A stretch of DNA of 11,936 bases, from contig JANQBS010000598.1 of the NCBI GenBank assembly GCA_033085395.1, positions 1 through 11,936 on the forward strand, in the 5' to 3' direction. Shown in pieces: positions 1 through 8,000 of the stretch. Each line of letters starts with the position of its first letter. Position 1 is the first letter of the stretch. The notes below the pieces were generated by a model that saw only the letters and a program-made list of their open reading frames with translations, searched no databases and had not been told where the DNA came from. The DNA comes from Xanthoparmelia taractica. Lineage: Eukaryota > Ascomycota > Lecanoromycetes > Lecanorales > Parmeliaceae. Both the position numbers and the translations under genes were made by a program.

Positions 1-1640
1 AATTAAAATAAATACTTTTTTATTAAAAGTAATTATATACTTTGCTCTACTTTCTTATCTTCTATATCTTCTTATAATAAGTTATTATTTTTATCGACGT
101 AGATTATTATTCTAAGATAAACCTAAAGCCGAAGACGCCGAGCAACAATATTACTATATACGCCTTATATAATTCTATTCTAAGTGTTAGCTTAAAAGAA
201 TTAATAACTAAAATAATAATTATAAAGATAAGTAAATATTATCTGAAGTCGACTTCTTGCTGGCGAAGAGTTTTAATATATACTTCTCGCTATAAGTCTA
301 AAGTAGTCGCGAATTTATTAATCTTTTTATAAATATAAATACGATAATTCTTAGCGACGTTATTAGCTTTCTTTATATGTTCTAGTTTCTTTTCCTTAAA
401 GATAAAAATATTAAATCTCGTTCTTAAGCGTTTAATATTAAGATTTTCGCTAAGATCTTAAACGACTTTATACTTTAATTAATCACCTTTAGATCGATTA
501 ATTATATCACAACGTGAAGTTTTAAACTCGAGATTATCGAACTTTATATTAAAGAGCGAAAAGTACATCTAAGAATCTAATTATTCTTCTTTTTTAATAA
601 TTAAAAAAAAAATTAATAAAGAAATATAAAGGTAAAAAAAGTGATTACTTCTATAAGATCGATACTCTATAGGTTACGATTTAGCTAAAAACTATTAATT
701 ATATACTCTCTATTAAAATAGGAATATATTAAGTATCTTTAGTTATATTAATAATAGAAACGCGTCTTAAATGCTAGAATAAAAGAAAGATACGATAAAT
801 AAAAATTATTTGAGGGAAAAGTTTAAGAAGAAAATTATTTAGATATTAGTATCTATTATTAAAAGAATTGCCGAGAAGAAAATCGGTTAGATATTAATTT
901 CTACTATCTATTTAATATGGAAAGGTTATCGAGAACTCTACGTGTTAGCGTCTAAATCGATAAAATTTTAATACGCTTAAATAGTTACTAGAATAATTAC
1001 TAGAATTAACCATAAGATAAATTTATTCTTATAGAATCTTAATATTTATAATAAGAGTATTCTTCTCTCGCTTTTCGATTGAAAAATAAATTAATTCTAA
1101 TATTATTACGATAGATATCTAGAAGCATTAACAAATAACATTGATTTTATCTATAATATCACGTTTTCTAAGGTATATTTATCGTGTACTTTTATTTTCT
1201 TTCTACTCTTTCTTCTATTATCCCTTATTCTTCTAATATTTATTATCCTTCTATTATTCATTATCCTTTCACTATTTATCTCATCATCTATCTATCTAAC
1301 AAAGTAAGCTATAGCTCGTAAAAGAATCACTACGCGAGACAATATTTTGAAGTAGATATGTTAAATCTACAAATAAAATATTAAGTATAAAGCTAATACG
1401 CGAGTAGGCGATAGCACATAAGAACAAAGAAAAGACTAGAAAAATCATAATACACGTAGCTAATATTAGATAATCTTAAGTGCAACTAATTACTTCTACG
1501 TAACCTTTAAGTATTTAGTTATTAAAATTAATCAAGAAAAATAAATCAGCGTAAGAATTATCGAGTAACAATATTTAAAAACGCAGATGAAAAGCTAAAA
1601 GTAAGTCTAATCTCGAATCTATCTATTTTATTTTATTAAT
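1..1640. other. AT-rich, RIP-like decayed DNA without an identifiable gene
   Basis: This stretch is strongly AT-rich and dense in TpA. Its remaining C and G lie mostly in CpG-type contexts (tcg, cga, gcg), which is what RIP leaves behind. No reading frame of useful length survives on either strand. A few stretches read coherently between stops, for example the plus strand near 130-560 and near 890-1080, so decayed transposon coding sequence is likely, but I recognise no family. About 1190-1300 is a pyrimidine-rich tract (repeated ttcttctatta-like units). No functional element is claimed. Confidence 0.6.
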
Positions 1641-1642
1641 AA

Positions 1643-1900
1643 ACTATAGCTATTACTTTACGTGAAATTCGTCGCTATTAGAGGGGATTCGATTTAATAA
1701 TTCTTAAGCTCTTCTTTTCGCGAGTGATAAGAGAGATCGCGATAACATATATAAAGGGGATACGTTTTTCTAGATCGATTATTAAGATTATTTATAAGTC
1801 GGCGAAAGCTTTTCTTTATTATATATTCGAAGATATTAACCTTTATACTATTTATGCGAAGCGTATAACTTTAATAACTAAGAATATATAACTATAGAGA
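1643..1900 (+). pseudogene. Decayed histone H3-fold gene copy (H3 or CenH3-like)
   Basis: One uninterrupted plus-strand frame (codons starting at 1643, 1661, 1853 and so on) reads as the histone H3 core with RIP-type substitutions. At the alpha-N end it reads LREIRRY followed by TAG, where H3 has Gln. REIA follows in the alpha-1/L1 area, then RFSRS. The C-terminal half reads FEDINLYTIYAKRIT, matching the H3 signature FEDTNLCAIHAKRVT, and then K-N-I-stop-L, where H3 has K-D-I-Q-L. From REIA to FED the spacing equals that of canonical H3, without the loop-1 insertion of many CENP-A proteins. The segment LFFSR resembles the LPFSR of some fungal CenH3, so the subtype is open. In-frame stops lie at 1640, 1676, 1889 and 1895. 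The N-terminal tail is not recognisable; a basic Lys/Arg/Ser stretch near 1582-1620 lies in another frame. It cannot encode a working histone. Family assignment is firm, origin is not. Confidence 0.85.
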
Positions 1901-2120
1901 ACGATCACAAATTCTTTTTATAATACGAAGGGAGAAGAAGGGAATTTGCTATCGTAGAATAGATAATAAATTACTATTATAGTTAGCGTGCTAGCAATTC
2001 TTCTAATAATCAAATAAATCAAATATACTAATAGCAATAGAAATAACTCGCCAAGCCCTAGATAATTGCGGAGACCTTTCGCAACACGATATCAAATGCG
2101 ATAGCGAGCTTAACTCAACA
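1901..2120. other. Intergenic AT-rich DNA, no gene seen
   Basis: This follows the H3 relic. It is somewhat less depleted in CpA than its surroundings (for example near 2045-2110, with gccaagccctag and tcgcaacacg). No coding frame, RNA gene or clear repeat is visible. Confidence 0.5.
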
Positions 2121-2247
2121 ACGTGATAATAAAGTGAAGTAATAATAATAGCGATAATAAAGTAAAGTAATAACTAGAATAATAGCTAGAATACTTAATA
2201 ACGTGATAATGAAGTAAAGTAATAACTAGAATAATAATTAGAATACG
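2121..2247. repeat. Degenerate tandem repeat
   Basis: The core gtgataat(a/g)aagt(g/a)aagtaataa recurs at 2123, 2151 and 2203, spaced 28 and then 52 bp. The last two units share a longer tail (taactagaataat...tagaatac). The differences between units are mainly A/G and C/T, as expected from RIP on a tandem array. No coding function is apparent. Confidence 0.75.
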
Positions 2248-2373
2248 TTCGCATAATTCTATATAGAGTAACTTCTTCTATATATAGTATATTTCCCATA
2301 TCCCTACATATAATATAAAATACCCCTACATATATCAGAAATTTCCTAGATTATTCCATGATACCAGCACGTC

Positions 2374-2466
2374 TCCCAGACCATCCCATAAAAATCAAAT
2401 AATATAATCTCAATACCATACCATACCATGGTATGGTATCGACACCCCATATCCCAGACCATCCCA
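2374..2466. repeat. Duplicated 15-mer tcccagaccatccca
   Basis: Exact copies lie at 2374-2388 and 2452-2466, a spacing of 78 bp. The second copy runs straight into the terminal repeat (gacctttccgacccg). Repeated subterminal motifs like this are common transposase-binding sites in DNA transposons; that role is inferred only. Confidence 0.8.
2418..2439. repeat. Perfect 22-bp palindrome
   Basis: Each half is ataccatacca, meeting at an NcoI-like ccatgg centre between 2428 and 2429. Another ataccat unit lies just to the left (2413). It lies inside the TIR-element end and could form a cruciform. A decayed relative (accgtaccataccatatta) lies at the matching place in the copy at 11664. Confidence 0.9.
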
Positions 2467-2485
2467 GACCTTTCCGACCCGTAAG

Positions 2486-3356
2486 TACTCTCTTCTTAAC
2501 GAAGTTATTCTCGATCTTTTATTATATTTTTAAATAATATTTATATATTAAAAAGAATAAAATCGTTTTAATAAAGATATATTAATTATTTATATATATA
2601 AACTCTATTATGAATAGTAATTTAGCTTAATTAATTTGCTTTTTATTTATAAACACGCGTAAATAATATTTTAATACTTAATTTTAACGCTCGATTTAAT
2701 CGTTAATCTAAAAATAAAAGATAATACTTAAATAACGCTTTATTTTTAAATAATTATAGATCGCTAATTAGAACTCGCTAAATATCGAGTCTTTATCGCT
2801 AATAATCTTATTAGATATTTTATAGCGATAAATAATTTTAATATAAAATACTTTCGCTAACTTAGCGACGTCGATTTTAATTATTTTTATAAATCGATTT
2901 ATTATAATTAGAATAGCGTTATAAACGATATTCTTAAGCTTATTTAAGAGTAAGCTCGTAATAAAATTTATAAAAATTTCTTTTTATAATTTAATAATAA
3001 TAAAAAGTAAAATTAACTTATTATAAGATCGATAGCGCGACGTCTTAATATATTAATATACGTTATAAGTCTTATCGTAATTAATAACTTTCTTAAGATT
3101 CTTATTTTAATAATATTTGCGAATAAGAAGTTTATACGTTTTTATAGCGTTAAAGTATTCTATTAAAGAATTATTATAATATTTATTAATAAGTTCTTTT
3201 TATAAGATATTATCTCTAGATATATAGAGATAATTACTATTTTATAATAATTTCTCGAAGTCTAAGATCTATATTTAATTATAAATATTACGTCGCTTTA
3301 TAAACGTATTCGTATTAACTCGAAAAGAGCTTACTTAATTATTATAAAATTATAGC
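2486..3356 (-). pseudogene. RIP-mutated Ty3/Gypsy integrase relic
   Basis: Read on the minus strand, a single frame runs from about 3300 to 2490 and matches the Gypsy Pol integrase. It starts with the stretch before the zinc finger (LYISRDNIL), then the HHCC region (KYYNNS...YF...KTYKLLIRKYY), in which the first His residues read as Tyr. The rve catalytic core follows. The first Asp is now Asn (codon 2968-2966, FINFI). The second Asp is kept (2797-2795, SDKDSIF), and the Glu is kept (2692-2690, in ND-stop-IER), about 35 residues later as in D,D-35-E. Stops replace Gln or Trp codons, for example before KNLKKVI. The fragment lacks reverse transcriptase, RNase H and LTRs. It is cut on both sides at a TA next to a TIR-element end (2483-2484 and 3357-3358). 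Confidence 0.88.
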
Positions 3357-3358
3357 TA

Positions 3359-3630
3359 CGGGTCGGAAAGGTGTGGTATATTTGATGGTATGGGACTAGT
3401 TTTTCGAATATTATATCGAAAGGTATAGAATATTCCATACTCCCAATAAGTTTTTAATAAATATATTACGTGATATTTTTTTATATTCTAAAAATACGTA
3501 AAAAGCTTAAGCGAAAGCTTATATATTTATAAAATTCTATAAAAAGATTAAAAAGATATAATTTTTTAAAAAAAGTTAAAAAAAAGTTGAAAACGACTAT
3601 ATTCAATAGATACCACACCTTTCCGACCCG
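3359..3630. mobile_element. Complete 272-bp TIR element (MITE-like), TA-flanked
   Basis: The left end cgggtcggaaaggtgtggtat (3359-3379) is the exact inverted complement of the right end (3610-3630). Each end is bordered by TA (3357-3358 and 3631-3632), giving a 23-bp match with the TA included. The interior is AT-rich and has no coding frame. Small size, perfect TIRs and a TA target site fit a non-autonomous Tc1/mariner/pogo-type element. The TIRs are intact while the neighbours are heavily mutated, so this may be a younger insertion, or the GC-rich ends may simply offer few RIP sites. The flanks are not one interrupted sequence: Gypsy relic on the left, pogo relic on the right. Confidence 0.85.
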
Positions 3631-3634
3631 TATC

Positions 3635-4785
3635 AATAACGTCTTGGGCCTAAAGTGGTTTATTAGATATGTATTAGTTATTTCTTTATATATAGCCTTT
3701 AATTAATCTTCTATAGATACTTTAAATCGTAGACTCGAAAGACGCTTAAAGAACAATATCGTCTTCTTATTTTTAACGATTATTTATTACATATTAGTAC
3801 GAAGATTATATAATTCTATATCAGTAACGATATTATTCTTTTGTATCTCTCTATTCATATTATATATATTCTTTAGTCACTAAATATTAAATACTTTTAG
3901 TCTTTAGCGAGTGTATATCGTAGATATCTCGAAGAAAATACACGGTATAAAGAGGGTTATATAATGAATAAAACGGATTTTCTTCTATTGATTCAAATGA
4001 TTAGAAAGAATATTGTAACGAAATAGAATATTAAATATGCGTGGTAGAAAAGCGGGCTGTTTCTAATATAGTTATAGATTATTTTAAATAAATTGAAACT
4101 TAAAATATTAGAATTAGAGAAATTGAACTTAATTAAGCTCTTCGAATTCACGATTATAGCGTCTAATAATGACTTAATCTCGATATCTTTTATTTTAATA
4201 AACGTAAAGTAAATTAATTAGCTAATTTAAGAAATTAAGACTAAATATTATAATTTAGCACTGCTAGAAAAACTTAATAAAGTATATAACTTCGCTTTAG
4301 TAGCTAGTGTCTTATTAAAGAGTATTAATAACGATTTAATATAGGCGAATTAATGAAAAAAGAATAAGACTAAGCGTGAATAAGAACATTGGGGCGAAGA
4401 ATAGATTCTAAATCTTAAGGTTATTTAATAGCGATTAAACGATCTTACTACTAAGTAATTTAAAAAGAAATTTAAGAGACTATTATATCTCGAATTATAT
4501 TTATTTAAAGATATAAAGAGAGATAGAAATTCGATTAAAAGAATAATAAACGTATTTATTATATTAGACTCACTAATATTAATAACACTTTCTTTATCTT
4601 AGACTTCACAAATCTTATTTTAAATCTTATCGTAGATCTTATTATAGCGAGAATAGCGCGATAAAAGAGGCGGAAGTAATAGAAGAAGAATAATGAAAGA
4701 AAAGAAAGAAGAAAATAAAGAAAAAGACGTATTAATAGTATTTTCACGAATTGAAAGATCAATAAGATCTAAAAGATAATAATTT
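3635..4785 (+). pseudogene. RIP-mutated pogo/Fot1-type (DDE_1) transposase relic
   Basis: A short piece in one frame (from 3635, NNVLGLKWF) resembles the GLxWL segment of Fot1/pogo transposases. After a frame change between about 3665 and 3725, one frame (codons at 3721, 3841, 4081, 4384 and so on) continues to 4785. Recognisable blocks are RLLIF-NDY-LLHIS for RLLI-DGH-xSH, with the catalytic Asp now Asn at 3775; LYLSIH for LPPH; stop-S-L-N-I for Q-P-L-D-V, with the next catalytic Asp also Asn; then NIKYAW...SGL and the Lys/Arg- and Glu-rich C-terminal tail typical of this family (near 4320-4780, including EHWGEE). About 20 in-frame stops are mostly TAA or TAG where Gln would fit. The N-terminal DNA-binding half and the first catalytic Asp are missing; the relic begins right at the TA of the small TIR element. 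Confidence 0.85.
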
Positions 4786-5088
4786 AGGTTTCCACTTGCT
4801 AGCAATGAAGAAGAAATATTATATATCATAATAATGCTGAGTTGTTATAGAGTTTTGGTGATATATTAGCATTTTGATGATGTTAGCCCTAACCCTAAAG
4901 TTGCATATCCCAGGGAACACGTATAGGCACGTCGAGACCAACTCTCGACGGCATTGCAATGGGGATTTTCTCACGTAACCAGTGCATACACCCCGCTGCA
5001 ACCTTGTCGTATGATATCCTAGAAATTCGTTCCCTGGCTCCAAAATCCCTCAAGATGCAACCCTTGCCCATGACACCATTCTCTTCCA
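4786..5088. other. Boundary of the AT-rich block and 3' flank of the NLR gene
   Basis: Composition changes abruptly at about 4880, from RIP-type to ordinary sequence. The stretch holds two telomere-type repeats (4887-4898), then about 190 bp of normal composition just downstream of the NLR stop codon, presumably its 3' untranslated region. An open minus-strand frame crosses 4895-5125, but I see no start, domain or splice link that would make it coding. No clear polyadenylation signal can be fixed; aatataatat-like sequence lies near 4817-4835. Confidence 0.5.
4887..4898 (+). repeat. Interstitial telomere-type repeat (2 x CCCTAA)
   Basis: The sequence is ccctaaccctaa, two units of the TTAGGG-type telomere repeat used by most filamentous fungi, read as CCCTAA on the plus strand. 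It lies exactly at the border where the RIP-type block gives way to the normal-composition island. A twelve-base match could be chance, but a second array of the same orientation marks the other side of the island. Confidence 0.7.
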
Positions 5089-8000
5089 TCACACCACCCA
5101 CTCCTTCCTCAAAGCCTCCAACCATTCCTTCCGCGGTAGGATCTTCCCCTTAGTCATGACTGTCGCGACATCCTGCATCTCCTGGCTCAGCGGATACGCC
5201 TGATAGAAAGTATGACCAGCATCACACTTGCGAAAGGGCAAGGTTCCGCTTTTGACCAGCTTGATGCACTCGTCGCAGAAACAGGTGTCGGAGCAGATCT
5301 CACAGAAGTGGAGTTCCTGCCAGTCCTCGATCCGGCGCTTGCAATCGCCGTCACAACCCCATGTGAAGACCGTGAACAGGTCGTCAGATGGTTTAATCTG
5401 GGTGGTCATTTCTGCTGAATCTATGTCAATTTTCTCGTCGGGCGCGACCGCAGTATCATCTGCGTTATCATTTGTGACGCGGGTTCTTTCCTCAGGATCT
5501 TTGATTTCTGACTTCTCCATCGAAGACGTCAATGACTCGTTTAAAGTCGGAGCGCCGGTTGAGTGAAGTGGTACTCCAATGGTCTTCTCTTTGAAGGCCA
5601 TGTCTTCTTCACTAGCTTTCTGTGCTGCTCGTCGTCGATCTTTGAGCCTGTCGAGGGGCGCGATGGTAACAGCGAATGCAGCTCCAGCGTTCTTTCTATC
5701 GCCAGCTTTCAAGAGGGTGAGGCCCAGAGTCATGTAGCCAAATATGTCGTTCCCTGGATCATCATCCGTTAGCGTATCAATGCCATTCAGAATCTGCCTC
5801 CGGAAACAGAGTTTCGCTTCCTGCTCTCTTCCGTGGAGGCGGTACCACAGTCCAAGCATTAGGGACGAAACTTCGGAGACAGAGACATCTTCCACATCCT
5901 CTGCGTTGCTGCTTTTCGCCAAACCTTCTAGTTTCGACACCCAATGATTGAAATGCATCCCAGCGCTCTCGGCGGCTTTGGCTTTGTGATAATAAAGTTG
6001 ACATAAGCCATCCTTGGTCATCATCCTGAGGGTCCAGAACCCAGGCCCTGTTGTTCGTTTTGCTAAACGTTCCAACAACGTCTCATGCGTCTATCGCTCC
6101 ATCCATCTTGTAAGCGTATCTGTTCAGGAAGTCTGCCCACCCCAGGAAACACCATTGTAAAGCAAATTCGCTTGAAGCATGTCCACGTGAGGATGTCCTT
6201 CGCTCGGCAGCTGCAAGTGCATCTCTCATAGGCTGTTCAACCGAATCGATCCTGCCCAATCTCCTTGCTGCATTGCCGATAATATCAGGAGCCCTTCCCA
6301 AAGTCTCCACGTAAAAAAAGGTGAGCATATTCTCACCCTCTTGAGGGGAATTTCTCTTTTTGAGATTGGCTGCAAAATCCATAATGACCTGGTACTTGGA
6401 ATTATTTTCCAATGCTGAAAGATAGGCAACTGATGTCTCAATGTCTTCTGGTGATAGAGCATATGCCTCAAGAGAGGCGTCGATGGCACCCTCCTTGTCT
6501 TCCAGTAGAGTTTTCCATTTGGAGATTCGTTGCAGTGTGTAAGCCTTGTCGGATCTAGACTCTTTAGGTAAAGCAGCTAAGGCCTTATAGTCCCATTCAA
6601 CGGCTGAAAGGTAGTCTTTACGTTTTTCATAGCACAAGGCCATTCCCCACAGGGCAAAAGGGTCTTGATCGTCCAGTTTAATGGATATACTGAATTCCTT
6701 TATTGCAGCATTGATATATGCTGCATCCCTGTATATCTTGGCCAAGCGACGGTGCCAGTACGCGTTTTGTTCAAAACCCCCGTACTCAGCAAGAAGCCGT
6801 AACCCCTTCAAGGGAAAGTCACTTAGCTCTAGCCTCGTTAGGCTTAAGTCTTTATTGCTATCTGTGTGGCTACTCTCATCATTCTGTCAAAGGATGTCAG
6901 CCGTCTTAGCGGTGCTTCATTAGGATGCTGGGGAAGAATTTCCGCGAAACAAAGTAGACTTATAGACGGTCTACGGCTCGAAAGGCAAGCGAAAAGGAGG
7001 TGCTCACCAAGCCTAGATAAACATGCAAAACCCACACATAAAAAACAGGGTCATCATCGGGAACTTGGCGAGAAAGCCATTGAGACGCGCAATACCTCGC
7101 TAGCGGCTCGAAAAGATTAGAATCAGATCTTGAAGCGTACTGCAGATGCTCTTTTTCTTCGGCGGTGAAGTCGAAATCCATGTTATCTTCATCCGCGAAC
7201 CAGTCTCTAACAAACCGAGACAAAGTTTTATCTTTCAGCCAGCACTGAACAAACGTCGACGTTGGATTCGAACACTTTCTGATCCACCTCTTCATAATGG
7301 AATCACTTTGAAATATGGTGAACAAGGGGCGGATGACAGTTTGTTTCTCCTGCTTACTCAAGCCCGACCTGTCCACCTTCTGCAGGTGTTTGAGGAAATT
7401 GTCCGCCGCATATTCCAATATGTTATTATCGAAGAACAAGGTTTCATGTTCTGTATCGCAAAGTACTGAAAGACAGGTTGCTGTGATGTGGTGCTCTGCC
7501 TTGTTGACGTCGAATCCAATTCCCAGGTCCACAGGATACTTTCTCGTTGTTGGTCTCCCTTCTTGCACCAGGTAGTCTCTAATACTTGCATGACTGAATC
7601 CCAGCCGAGTGGTTTGGAAGTCTGAGTCGTAGGTCCGCGAGACATAATCTTCCTCTTCAAGATCTTCCACGGGTTGATGCACATCGTGTGATTCGCCAGC
7701 TTGGTCGCTGCTATGCTCCTCATGTGCTATGATCTGGTGGCGTAGGTTCTGCATTTCGAGCTGGAGGGACTCAGTCGTCATTTTATCTTCTCTCTCCAGA
7801 GTGAAAAGAGAAGAGAATTGACCCCTGAGTCTATCTTCGAGATCAGGTACGCCCTCTCCAAATTCGCCTCGGAGTTTTAAAATGACGTCCATTTGGCCTA
7901 AGAAAAGGGGTGTCCGAGCAAAGGTGACCCAGGTGAGCATTTCATTGAAATCGTCTTTCTGCACATTGGGATCTCCAACAAGCCTTTCGAACACGTGTCG

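Larger units (their letters stand above)
2280..2484 (-). mobile_element. Right end of a TA-flanked TIR DNA transposon
   Basis: The end at 2469-2484 (cctttccgacccg then ta) is the inverted complement of the terminus at 11664. The match continues inward: aaatacccctacatatatcagaaatttcct near 2318-2347 pairs collinearly with the block at 11811-11850 at nearly the same distance from the terminus. The element therefore extends leftward from 2482, and its other end is not identified in this window. It contains a perfect 22-bp palindrome and a duplicated 15-mer (separate entries). The TA next to the CGGG end is the usual target-site mark of Tc1/mariner/pogo superfamily insertions. Its left limit is uncertain; 2280 is where I stop seeing similarity. 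Confidence 0.7.

Noticed and set aside
4559..4829. Minus-strand Leu/Ile/Phe-rich frames that look like membrane proteins
   Set aside because: They are the reverse reading of the Lys/Glu-rich, AT-rich tail of the pogo relic. Low complexity, no start context and no independent support.
4895..5125. Open minus-strand frame of 76 codons just past the NLR stop
   Set aside because: It overlaps the end of the NLR in another frame and has no recognisable domain. The NLR already ends in a typical Trp-rich tail with TGA, and no splice pair joins the two sensibly. Treated as 3' flank.
5212..5947. Several plus-strand frames of 67-112 codons
   Set aside because: Antisense shadows of the NLR coding segment, without domains.
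6047..6140. Intron bridging the frame break in the TPR region (GTGGGC to ACAACAG)
   Set aside because: Donor phase 2 and acceptor phase 1 do not match, and the intron would remove the conserved helix sequence on both sides of the break.
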